Of a DNA stretch of 61,823 nt, positions 32,857 through 42,347 are shown piece by piece (position 1 is the first letter of the stretch; each line of letters opens with the position of its first letter). The stretch is taken from positions 14,555 through 76,377 of the forward strand of contig JAKVBQ010000014.1 in assembly GCA_022447205.1 (NCBI GenBank), in the 5' to 3' direction. The translations under genes were made by a program, and so were the position numbers. This DNA comes from Phycisphaerales bacterium. GTDB lineage: Bacteria > Planctomycetota > Phycisphaerae > Phycisphaerales > SM1A02. Below the pieces are notes generated by a model that saw only the letters and a program-made list of their open reading frames with translations, did not search any database and was not told the DNA's origin.

Positions 32857-34157
32857 TCCGGCAGCTCGCAGCGCCTGCCTTGCTGGCCTTCGCCGTGGGA
32901 TGCGGCGAGCCGCCCGAGTCGAAACCGTCTCCCGAGGCGCGGGCCGAGCTCCTCGAGGAGCTCGGGTTCTCCCCGGGTCAGTGGCGACGCGTCCTGAGCA
33001 TGGCGGAAGTGCCGGACCTGCCGCCGGACCCGACGAACCGCCTGGCCGACGACACCATGGCAGCGGAATTCGGGCACCACCTCTTCTTCGATCCTCGACT
33101 CTCCGGCAACGGCCGGGTGTCCTGTGCGACATGCCATGACCCCGCCCTCGACTTCACCGATGGTCGGCGGGTCTCGATCGGCGTGTCGGAGAACATCCGC
33201 AACGCACCGACCGTCCTGAACACCGCGTACCACCGCTGGCTGACCTGGGACGGTCGGGCGGACTCGCTGTGGGCCCAGGCCCTCGAACCACTGGAGAACG
33301 ACGTCGAGATGGGTGGTGATCGCGTCGCGATCCTGCGGACCGTCGCCGCGGATCCGGAGCTGAGTGCGCGTTACGAGTCGCTCTTCGGTCCGCTGCCCGA
33401 GCTGGCATCCGATCGAGTTCCCGAACATGCCAGGCCTCGACGTGATGGCGGGCGTGACGAGTGGTCGGATGCCTGGGAGACGATCGATCCGGACTTGCAG
33501 GCCCGGATCACGAGTGCCTTCGTCAATCTCGGCAAGGCGATGGGGGCCTACCAGCGCAGACTGGTGTCCGCCGATGCGCCGTTCGACCGGTTCGTCGCGG
33601 CAGTGGAGCGGGGCGAACGACCAGGCGAGGCGTTTCCGGCGGAAGCCGTGCGGGGGCTCGATCTCTTCTCCGGTGACGCGGGGTGCTGGGAATGCCATGC
33701 CGGACCGATGCTCACCACCGGGGCGTTCCACGACATCGGAATCCCTCCGGTGGCAGGGGGGATGCCCACCGACGCGGGGCGTTTCACCGGCGCGGACATC
33801 GTCAAGGCGGATCCGTTCAACGCCACCGGGTCCCATAGTGATGATCGCGAAGGGGTGCGGGCCAGGCTGGTGCGATCGCTGGTGAATTCGCCGGACAACT
33901 GGGGGCGTTTCCGCACGCCCTCCCTCCGGGAGGTGTCCCGGACCGCTCCCTACATGCATGAAGGGCGATTCGGCTCCCTGGCCGATGTGGTCCGGTTCTA
34001 TTCGACCCTCGAGGGTGCGGTGCAGCTGGACCATCATCAGGAGACGGTGCTCAGCCCGCTCGATCTCACGGAGCAGGATCAGGCGGCCCTGGTGCGCTTC
34101 CTTCAAACACTTGATGGGCGCCCTCTCGAGCCTCGATTCGCCGCACCTCCCTCCTGA
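32853..34157 (+). CDS. Di-heme cytochrome c peroxidase/MauG family protein
   Basis: 434 aa. The ATG overlaps the previous stop. N-terminal export signal with a possible lipobox at Cys17 (AFAVGC; not ideal). Two heme-binding motifs, CATCH (91-95) and CWECH (278-282), match the two-domain bacterial CCP/MauG fold. Other family marks are LFFDPRLSGNGRVSCATCH, an APTVLNTAYHRWLTWDGRAD stretch, and FRTPSLREVSRTAPYMHEGR. It may reduce peroxide or, like MauG/MbnH, oxidise residues in a partner protein; the NHL and YtkA-like partners encoded next to it are candidate substrates or donors (inference). Confidence 0.92.
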   Translation: MIRQLAAPALLAFAVGCGEPPESKPSPEARAELLEELGFSPGQWRRVLSMAEVPDLPPDPTNRLADDTMAAEFGHHLFFDPRLSGNGRVSCATCHDPALDFTDGRRVSIGVSENIRNAPTVLNTAYHRWLTWDGRADSLWAQALEPLENDVEMGGDRVAILRTVAADPELSARYESLFGPLPELASDRVPEHARPRRDGGRDEWSDAWETIDPDLQARITSAFVNLGKAMGAYQRRLVSADAPFDRFVAAVERGERPGEAFPAEAVRGLDLFSGDAGCWECHAGPMLTTGAFHDIGIPPVAGGMPTDAGRFTGADIVKADPFNATGSHSDDREGVRARLVRSLVNSPDNWGRFRTPSLREVSRTAPYMHEGRFGSLADVVRFYSTLEGAVQLDHHQETVLSPLDLTEQDQAALVRFLQTLDGRPLEPRFAAPPS

Positions 34158-34203
34158 GAGCCTCTGGGGGGGCAAAAACGACCGTCAATGCTTTGAACGA
34201 ACC

Positions 34204-34246
34204 TTCACATTGTTGGATCGAGATCTATACTTGATCCGTATAGATC
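34204..34246 (+). promoter_or_regulatory. Strong promoter with overlapping 9-bp inverted repeat
   Basis: The -35 TTCACA (34204-34209) and -10 TATACT (34226-34231) are 16 nt apart, each 5/6 matches to consensus. An inverted repeat GATCTATAC (34222-34230)/GTATAGATC (34238-34246) with a 7-nt centre overlaps the -10 and the likely start point, a good position for a repressor operator. It lies 117 nt upstream of the first choice-of-anchor-B gene, so it is probably that gene's promoter. The rest of 34158-34362 holds no gene. Confidence 0.65.
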
Positions 34247-34362
34247 GCTGATTCACCCATCACCAATACCCCCACACCCCACCAGAGATGACAATCCGCC
34301 TTGCCGGGGCTGAGCAAGCCCGCCAGAGCGATTCGGATGACAACGCCAGAACGGAGCTTCAC

Positions 34363-36612
34363 ATGCGTTCAACCGCATACCTCGGTCACGCCTCGATCGC
34401 CCTCGGCCTGCTGGCCGGTTCCCTCGCCCTTGCCCATGAGGATGATCCCAAGGCATTCGAGAAGCGAACCCCGAACCTGAACCCCAGCTGGCGTCTCGAC
34501 GTCGACGGTCCCAATGACGGACTTGCCGGGGCAGGCTCCGGCATCACGCTCGCAGCCAACATCACGATGCCCGAGATCGACTCCGGCCAGGATGGCAACG
34601 ACTGCTGGGGCTACACCAGCCCGAGTGGCCGTGAGTACGCGATCATGGGAACGACCGGCGGCACCTCCTTCATCGAGGTGACCAACCCCGGCAACCCGCA
34701 GATCATCCAGTACATCGACGGGCCGAACAGTCTCTGGCGTGACGTCAAGACCTACGGCAGCTACGCCTACATCGTGACCGAGGGCGGCGGCGGCATCCAG
34801 GTCGTCGCGATGAACAACATCGACAACGGATCGGTCTCGCTGGTCAACACGATCACCACCGGTGGAGGCGCGGCCACCCACAACGTCGCGATCGACCCGG
34901 TCCGTGGTCTCCTCGCCCGTTGTGGTGGAGGCTCCAGCGGTCTTCGCATCTACGATCTCTTCGTCAACCCGACCAACCCTCCGTTCGTCGGCGAGTGGAG
35001 TGACGAGTACGTCCACGATGCGCAGATCCACACCATGAGCACCGGACCGTACGCGGGTCGGACCATCGCGTTCTGCTGCGGTGGACTCAACGGCGGGAGC
35101 ACCAACACCGGTCTCGACATCGTCGACATCAGTTCGCCCTCCAACCCGGTTCGCCTGGGCGGGATGCAGTATCCCGGCGGTGCCTACTGCCACCAGGGCT
35201 GGCTTTCCGATGACGAGCAGTACTTCTACATCAACGACGAGCTCTACTCCGGAACCTCCTCGACGTTCATCGTCCGGGTCTCGGATCTCACGAACCCCGT
35301 GTACGTGACGCGCTGGACCAACAACAACGCGGCGATCTGCCACAACCTCTACGTCCAGGGTGACCTGATCTACTGCGCGAACTATCGCAGTGGTCTCCGC
35401 ATCCTCGATCGCTCCAACCCCCAGGCGCTCACGGAGGTCGGTTTCTACGACACCTACCCCGCGAACGACGGCCAGTCCTTCAACGGACTCTGGAGCTGCT
35501 ACCCGTACTTCCCCAGTGGAACCGTGATCGGCAGCGACATCGAGAGCGGGCTCTTCGTCTGGTCGACCGATCTCTCCTACGTCAACTTCGAAGTCACCCA
35601 GCTTGACGACCCGATGGCTTCCGCCGGCGGGACCGTCGGCGTGCAGCTCGAGGCGAACGACACCACCCTGGATCCGTCCACGGCGGTCGCGGTCTTCAAC
35701 GACGGCAGCGGCACCCAGCAGATCTCGCTCGACACGTCGGACGGCGTCAACTACACCGGCACCCTCCCTGCGCTGGAGTGCCCCGGCACCCTGACCATCC
35801 GATTCGCGGTCTTCGACACCGAAGGCGAGCTCTACGAGAGCGAGGTCTCGACCGTCGGCATCTCGGACGGCTCCGATGTGATCGCGGATGACGACTTCAA
35901 CAACAGTGCGGGCTGGACCGCCGAGACCACCGCCTCCGTCGGTGGCTGGGAACGTGCGATTCCATCCGACGACACCATCTCCGTCGATCAGTGCAGCGCT
36001 CCCGGCACCGACGCGGACGGCAGCGGCTACTGCTGGGTCACGGGCAACGGCGTCTCCACGTTCGGCTGCGAGTTCGACATCGATGGCGGTGCGACCGTCC
36101 TCACCTCCGCGGTCTACGAGGTCACCGACATCAATGCGGTCGCCTCCTTCTCGTGGTGGTACGACAACACCAGCGCCAACAACACCGAGTACGACGACGA
36201 CTTCATCATCGAGGTCTCCTCGAATTCCGGCGCCTCCTGGACCACCCATGCGGTCATCTCCAATGGCAACAGCGCCGGAACCGGCTGGACCCGCGAGTCC
36301 TTCCCGGTCTCCGACTACGCCAGCGTCGGCGATGGCCTGCGACTTCGTTTCACCGCATCGGACAACGATCCCGGTTCGGTGGTCGAGGCCGGCATCGATG
36401 CCTTCCGCATCGAGACGATCCTCTGCGATGACGGCGGCATTCCGGGCGATATCGACGGCGACGGCCAGGTCGACGGTTCCGATCTCTCGATCTGCCTCGG
36501 CTTCTGGGGTCCCTGCGCCGGCGAGAACTGCCCGGCCGACCTCAACGGCGATGGTCTCGTGGATGGCACCGATCTCTCGACCATTCTCGGTTACTGGACG
36601 ACCGATCCCTGA
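34363..36612 (+). CDS. Secreted choice-of-anchor-B protein with C-terminal dockerin-like repeats, copy 1
   Basis: 749 aa. Signal peptide (ASIALGLLAGSLALA). Residues ~60-420 form the choice-of-anchor-B/LVIVD propeller: NDCWGYTSPSGREYAIMGTT, then SFIEVTNPGNPQIIQYIDGP, a YVHDAQIHTMSTGPY stretch, CCGGLNGGSTNTGLDIVDIS, YCHQGWLSDDEQYF and PYFPSGTVIGSDI. A middle beta-rich domain (about 510-690) resembles a jelly-roll adhesion module. The C-terminus has two EF-hand-like loops (DIDGDGQVDGSDLSICLG and DLNGDGLVDGTDLSTILG), the Phycisphaerae-type sorting/dockerin tail. Likely an envelope or extracellular protein that binds calcium. GGAG precedes the ATG. A paralogue follows. Confidence 0.92.
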   Translation: MRSTAYLGHASIALGLLAGSLALAHEDDPKAFEKRTPNLNPSWRLDVDGPNDGLAGAGSGITLAANITMPEIDSGQDGNDCWGYTSPSGREYAIMGTTGGTSFIEVTNPGNPQIIQYIDGPNSLWRDVKTYGSYAYIVTEGGGGIQVVAMNNIDNGSVSLVNTITTGGGAATHNVAIDPVRGLLARCGGGSSGLRIYDLFVNPTNPPFVGEWSDEYVHDAQIHTMSTGPYAGRTIAFCCGGLNGGSTNTGLDIVDISSPSNPVRLGGMQYPGGAYCHQGWLSDDEQYFYINDELYSGTSSTFIVRVSDLTNPVYVTRWTNNNAAICHNLYVQGDLIYCANYRSGLRILDRSNPQALTEVGFYDTYPANDGQSFNGLWSCYPYFPSGTVIGSDIESGLFVWSTDLSYVNFEVTQLDDPMASAGGTVGVQLEANDTTLDPSTAVAVFNDGSGTQQISLDTSDGVNYTGTLPALECPGTLTIRFAVFDTEGELYESEVSTVGISDGSDVIADDDFNNSAGWTAETTASVGGWERAIPSDDTISVDQCSAPGTDADGSGYCWVTGNGVSTFGCEFDIDGGATVLTSAVYEVTDINAVASFSWWYDNTSANNTEYDDDFIIEVSSNSGASWTTHAVISNGNSAGTGWTRESFPVSDYASVGDGLRLRFTASDNDPGSVVEAGIDAFRIETILCDDGGIPGDIDGDGQVDGSDLSICLGFWGPCAGENCPADLNGDGLVDGTDLSTILGYWTTDP

Positions 36613-36660
36613 CGGACAAGCGCATCATGGCGTCATTCTTCAGGAATACCTGAGACTCGT

Positions 36661-36700
36661 TCATCCCGGGCACGACGTGTGCCCGGGATGATTCCTTTGT
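36661..36700 (+). terminator. Terminator-like hairpin between the two anchor-B genes
   Basis: TCATCCCGGGCAC (36661-36673) pairs perfectly over 13 bp with GTGCCCGGGATGA (36679-36691) around a 5-nt loop, followed by TTCCTTTGTT. It lies 48 nt past the first gene and 27 nt before the second, so the second copy may be expressed at a lower level by read-through or have its own start. Confidence 0.8.
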
Positions 36701-36718
36701 TGCAACCAAGGGCGGCAC

Positions 36719-38974
36719 ATGACCAGTTCGATCAGATCCTGCATACCCGGCGGCCTCGTCACCTCGATGGGACTCGTCCTGCTCTCGACGTCGCTCACCG
36801 CGATCGCTCACGAGAACGATCCGAAGGCGGATGACATGGCTCCTCGTTACGAGGGAGCCGGCTGGCGTGAGAGCCAGGGCGGCCTGGCCGGCGACTACGA
36901 CAGCAGCAACATGACCCTCCGGAGCTGGATCACCATCTCCGAGATGGACAACGGCAGCGGTTCCGGCAACGACTGCTGGGGATACGTCTCGCCCAGCGGA
37001 CGTGAGTACGCGATCATGGGGCTCTCCAGCGGGACCTCCTTCGTCGAGATCACCGATCCCGGCAGTCCGGAGGTGATCGCTTACATCGACGGTCCCAACA
37101 GCACCTGGCGGGACATCAAGACCTACGGCACGCATGCCTATGCGGTGAGCGAAGGTGGTGGTGGCATCCAGGTGATGGATCTCGCCTCGATCGACGACGG
37201 GACAGTGACGCTCGTCAACAGCGTGACGACCGGCGGCAACGGTCAGACCCACAACGTCGTCCTCAACGAGGAGTCCGGATTCATCTACCGCGTGGGCGGC
37301 GGCTCGAACTACGGGCTCCGCATCTACGACCTGAACCAGGATCCGGTCGATCCTCCCTACGTCGGCGAGCTGTTCGACTTCTACGTGCACGATGCACAGG
37401 TGGTCAGCTACACCGAAGGGCCGTATGCCGGCCTCGAGGTGGCGTTCTGCTGTGCCGGCCTGAACAGCGGGAGCACCGAGACCGGTCTCTACATCGTCAA
37501 CGTCACCGACAAGGCGAATCCCGTCCTGATGCGCAAGCTCGAGTATCCCAACGGTGCCTACAGTCACCAGGGTTGGCTCACCCCGGACAGGCAGTACTTC
37601 CTGCTCGGCGACGAACTGAACGCGAGCAGCACGGAGTTCTCCACCCTGCACGTCATCAACGTGGCGAATCCCTACCAGCCCGCCTACGTGCTCGACTGGA
37701 AGAACGCCAGCACCGCGATCACCCACAACCTCTACACCACGGACACCTTCGGCTTCATCGCCAACTACACCAGCGGCATCCGGGTCTTCGACCTGCGTGA
37801 TCCGCTGTCCATGCGCGAGGTCGGCTACTTCGACACCTTCCCCGGCGGGGACGGCCCGTCCTTCGACGGTCTCTGGAGCTGCTACCCGTACTTCCCCAGT
37901 GGAACCGTGATCGGCAGCGACATCCAGCGTGGTCTCTTCGTCTGGACTCCGGAGCTTGCCGACATCCAGTTCCGTCTCCCCGAAGGCACCCCGAGGACGA
38001 TCAGCTCGTTCGGTGGGGTGATCGAGGTCGAGCTGGACCTGCTGGCGACGACGCTCGATGCCGACAGCGTCCTGCTTCAGTTCGATGACGGTTCCGGCAT
38101 CCAGGAGGTTCCGGCGACCCAGACCGGACCGACCAGCTACCGGGCCGTGCTCCCGGAACTCAACTGTCCGTCCGACCTGTCCTTCAGGTTCTTCGCCTCC
38201 AACGATGAGGGCGAGACCTTCAACAGCGAAGTGTTCGAGACGCTGGTCGCGGATGACTTCCCGACGATCCTCAGTTCGGACTTCGAATCCAATGACGAAG
38301 GCTGGACGATCGAGGGTGATGCGGTCGCCGCCTTCGAGGGACGCTGGATGCGTGGCTATCCGATCTCCGGGGTCGGCACGCCATCCTCCGACTACGACCA
38401 GTCCGGCCGATGCTACGTGACCGGGAACGGTGCAGGCACCTGCTGCGACGTCGATGAGCTGACGATCCTCGTCTCGCCGAGGCTCGATGCCTCCGGAGGC
38501 GACGCCTTCGTCTCCTACGCCCGGTGGTTCTCGAACGGCGAAGGTCCCTGGCCCGGGCAGGACGTGCTCGAGGTCGAGATCTCCGATGATGACGGTGCCT
38601 CCTGGTCCCTGCTCGAGGTCGTCGGTCCCGAGGGTGACGAGGTCGGTGGCGGATGGTTCGTGAGGATGTTCCGGGTCGACGAGTTCGTGTCACCGACCGA
38701 CGCGGTCCGCATCCGATTCATCGCGAACGATCCCACCACTGATTCGATCGTCGAGGCGGCCATCGACCGGGTCGCCGTCGAGGTCGTGGTCTGCAACGAC
38801 GACGTCCCCGGTGATCTCGATGGTGACGGCACCGTCGGGGGAAGCGACCTCTCGATCATGCTCGGTTACTGGGGGCCCTGTGCCGCCACCGGCGACTGTT
38901 TCGCGGATCTCGACAACGACGACGTGGTCGGTGGAGCCGACCTCGCACTGCTGCTCGGACTCTGGTCCGATTGA
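36719..38974 (+). CDS. Secreted choice-of-anchor-B protein with C-terminal dockerin-like repeats, copy 2
   Basis: 751 aa and a clear paralogue of the preceding gene. Signal peptide (MGLVLLSTSLTAIA). The same propeller motifs occur: NDCWGYVSPSGREYAIMGLS, YVHDAQVVSYTEGPY, CCAGLNSGSTETGLYIVNVT, YSHQGWLTPDRQYF and PYFPSGTVIGSDI. The middle beta-rich domain is more diverged. The C-terminal pair is DLDGDGTVGGSDLSIMLG and DLDNDDVVGGADLALLLG, where the second loop has lost some Ca2+-ligand spacing. Both copies keep the HExDP motif just after the signal peptide. Tandem duplication followed by divergence is the simplest history. Confidence 0.92.
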   Translation: MTSSIRSCIPGGLVTSMGLVLLSTSLTAIAHENDPKADDMAPRYEGAGWRESQGGLAGDYDSSNMTLRSWITISEMDNGSGSGNDCWGYVSPSGREYAIMGLSSGTSFVEITDPGSPEVIAYIDGPNSTWRDIKTYGTHAYAVSEGGGGIQVMDLASIDDGTVTLVNSVTTGGNGQTHNVVLNEESGFIYRVGGGSNYGLRIYDLNQDPVDPPYVGELFDFYVHDAQVVSYTEGPYAGLEVAFCCAGLNSGSTETGLYIVNVTDKANPVLMRKLEYPNGAYSHQGWLTPDRQYFLLGDELNASSTEFSTLHVINVANPYQPAYVLDWKNASTAITHNLYTTDTFGFIANYTSGIRVFDLRDPLSMREVGYFDTFPGGDGPSFDGLWSCYPYFPSGTVIGSDIQRGLFVWTPELADIQFRLPEGTPRTISSFGGVIEVELDLLATTLDADSVLLQFDDGSGIQEVPATQTGPTSYRAVLPELNCPSDLSFRFFASNDEGETFNSEVFETLVADDFPTILSSDFESNDEGWTIEGDAVAAFEGRWMRGYPISGVGTPSSDYDQSGRCYVTGNGAGTCCDVDELTILVSPRLDASGGDAFVSYARWFSNGEGPWPGQDVLEVEISDDDGASWSLLEVVGPEGDEVGGGWFVRMFRVDEFVSPTDAVRIRFIANDPTTDSIVEAAIDRVAVEVVVCNDDVPGDLDGDGTVGGSDLSIMLGYWGPCAATGDCFADLDNDDVVGGADLALLLGLWSD

Positions 38975-39134
38975 ACCCACCCAACGTCCTGGCCACCGGG
39001 TGCCCGGCTCTCGTTCGAGAGCGGCGATCATGCCGCCGGATCGGTGCCTGGGAGGGTCTCGAGCAGGGGGGATTGACAGTACCGCGTGTGCCTCAAGGGC
39101 GACCATCCTGTCTGGGATTGCGGCTGCCTCCGGG

Positions 39135-39272
39135 GTGAAGCTCCTTCCCGACGGTACAATCGTGACGACCACGTCCGGTCACTGGGATGCCGGTGAATCG
39201 CCGTATATCCTGAGCGTCCGGTTCACGCTCGATGAACTCGACCGACTTGCCCAGCTGGAGTCCGCGCCCTGA
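39135..39272 (+). CDS. Candidate 45-aa protein coupled to the FGE-like gene
   Basis: A GTG-started frame (KLLPDGTIVTTTSGHWDAG then ESPYILSVRFTLDELDRLAQ) with codon use like its neighbours. Its TGA overlaps the ATG of the next gene (TGATG), which favours translational coupling. No ribosome binding site is obvious and no family is recognised. It could also be the end of a longer decayed gene: the frame stays open upstream but loses coding character. The preceding 38975-39134 shows no gene, only a short stem GCTCTCG/CGAGAGC (39007-39022) and an isolated TTGACA (39073-39078) without a good -10. Confidence 0.4.
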   Translation: MKLLPDGTIVTTTSGHWDAGESPYILSVRFTLDELDRLAQLESAP

Positions 39273-40184
39273 TGTCTCGCCCCCCGATGACCCTTCTCCT
39301 CGCAACGGCCTTCCTCGCACTCTCCTGCGAATGCGATCCGGCCCGAACGACAGCCGGTACCGATCCGGTCCTGTTCTCCTCGATCGCTCCGGGTGCCGTC
39401 CGAGGCATCGACGACCAGGAGGACCTGCCCCGTGAACCCGTTGCCGGCGGGACCTGGGTCCAGGACGTGCCGGGAACCGCGACCTCCCTGACGATGTGCC
39501 CCGTGCCCGACGGCAAGGGCGGCACGATGTGGGTGATGAAGCACGAACTCACCTGGAACCTCTTCGACATCTTCATCTTCCGCCTGGACGAGAAGAAGGG
39601 CAACGGTTCCCCGGCTTCGGATGCCGTCACCCGACCGACCAAGCCCTACATCGCCGTCGACCGCGGCTTCGGCCACGACGGCTATCCCGCCATCTCGATG
39701 TCGTACAAGGGAGCGGTCCAGTTCGCGGAATGGATCCGCGCCAAGACCGGCCGGAACTTCCGGATCCCGACCGTCGAGGAGTGGCGTGCCATCGCCGCCT
39801 CGGCGGGCATCCCGGCGGATGCGATCGACGACCATGGCTGGCATCGAGGCAACGCCGAGGAGACCACCCACCCGGTGGGCGAGAAGAAGGCCGACTCCCT
39901 CGGGCTGCATGATCTCTACGGGAACGTCGCGGAGTGGTGCACCACCACCGACGAGGACGGCAAGCCGATGGGCGTGGTCATGGGGGGTGGTTTCGAGAGT
40001 GAGCCCGAGGGGCTCAACGGGACCGAGACCGTGGAACGGACCCTGATGTGGAATGACAGTGATCCCCAGTTCCCCAAGAGCGTCTGGTGGCTTGCTGATG
40101 CCGCGTTCGTGGGGATCCGCCTCGTCTGCACCGAGCAGACGCAGGACCAGCAGGGGGACGACGAATCGACCAAGGAGAAGACCA

Positions 40185-40198
<14 letters not shown>
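39272..40198 (+). CDS. FGE/SUMF-domain lipoprotein
   Basis: 308 aa. Lipobox LALSC puts the lipidated Cys at residue 19. The C-terminal two thirds is a formylglycine-generating-enzyme (C-type-lectin-like) fold: WNLFDIFIFRL, FRIPTVEEWRAIAASAGIP, DLYGNVAEWC, MGGGFESEP and FVGIRLVC. True sulfatase-activating enzymes have two active-site cysteines near the C-terminus; here that pair is not evident, so it may be a structural or binding member rather than a sulfatase maturase (inference). The next gene starts within its last codons, with AAGGAG inside this coding region. Confidence 0.85.
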
Positions 40199-41498
<1,300 letters not shown>

Positions 41499-41537
41499 CA
41501 GGTGAATCACCCGACCGGGTGACCGGACTGGACCGTC

Positions 41538-42347
41538 ATGAACGCCGCCGATCACGACGCGAACAAGCAGATCGACGATTTCGCCGTCTGCTACACCACG
41601 TTCAACAGCATGCGCACCCTGGAGCGTTCGCTCGTCGGTGCGCTCGCACTGTCGAGACACATCTACGTCGTCGACTCCGGCTCCACGGACGGGACGATCG
41701 AGTTCTGTCGCAGCCACGGGATCGAACCCGTCCATCGAGACTGGACCAACACCGTCGAGCAGAAGCGGTTCATCATGTCCTTCGCCGCCGAACACGAATG
41801 GACCCTGCTGCTCGATTCCGACGAATCCCTCGAGGACGACCTTGCCGATTCGATCCGGGCGTCGATCGACGGGGCCGGTGCCGATGTCTCCGGTTTCGAT
41901 CTCAATCGCGTCACCTGGCTGCACGGAAAGCCGCTTCGGCACACGTTCCAGCCTGAATGGCGGCTCAGGCTGGTGCGCACCCGCGTTGCCGAGGTGCAGG
42001 GGGACCATGCCGGTGGGCACGATCGTTTCGAGGTCCGCAGCGGTCGCATCGAGCGCCTGCGCGGCACGCTCCGGCATGACTCCTGGGTCGATGCTCGTGA
42101 CATGCTCGAGCGAGGCGTGCGGTACGGCGTTCGTTCCGGTCGTTCAGCGGAGAAGGGTGGTCGGATGATCAACCTGCTCGTGAATCCCGCGGCAGGCTTC
42201 CTCAAGCAGCTCGTCCTGCGCCGGGGCTTCCTCGATGGCTGGCGAGGTTGGGTCGCCGCCGGTGGTGTCGCCGCGCAAGCGCTGGCGAAGCACATCGTCA
42301 TCATGGAGCGTCGTCGACTCGAGCGGGAAGCATCCCGATCGTCGTGA
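41538..42347 (+). CDS. Glycosyltransferase family 2, WaaE/KdtX-like
   Basis: 269 aa, GT-A fold. The N-terminal half contains FAVCYTTFNSMRTLERSL, VVDSGSTDGTIEF and the metal-binding DSDE in LLLDSDESLEDD, with EQKRFIMSFA between, as in the WaaE/KdtX group that adds sugars to the LPS core. The C-terminal half (RHDSWVDARDMLERGVRY, then a hydrophobic helix region) likely contacts the membrane. An inverting transferase for envelope glycans is expected. A short stem TCACCC/GGGTGA (41507-41522) precedes it. Its 3' end overlaps apbE tail to tail by 47 nt. Confidence 0.9.
   Translation: MNAADHDANKQIDDFAVCYTTFNSMRTLERSLVGALALSRHIYVVDSGSTDGTIEFCRSHGIEPVHRDWTNTVEQKRFIMSFAAEHEWTLLLDSDESLEDDLADSIRASIDGAGADVSGFDLNRVTWLHGKPLRHTFQPEWRLRLVRTRVAEVQGDHAGGHDRFEVRSGRIERLRGTLRHDSWVDARDMLERGVRYGVRSGRSAEKGGRMINLLVNPAAGFLKQLVLRRGFLDGWRGWVAAGGVAAQALAKHIVIMERRRLEREASRSS

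Noticed and set aside
34369-36249. Long antisense open frame over the first anchor-B gene
   Set aside because: Val/Asp/Gly/Arg-rich antisense artefact; the plus-strand protein has a signal peptide, conserved motifs and EF-hand-like repeats.
39073-39078. Perfect TTGACA as a promoter for the 45-aa/FGE-like genes
   Set aside because: No acceptable -10 at 15-19 nt; chance occurrence cannot be excluded.
38690-39172. Minus-strand open frame after the second anchor-B gene
   Set aside because: No homology signal, overlaps the coding 3' end of the anchor-B gene, biased composition.
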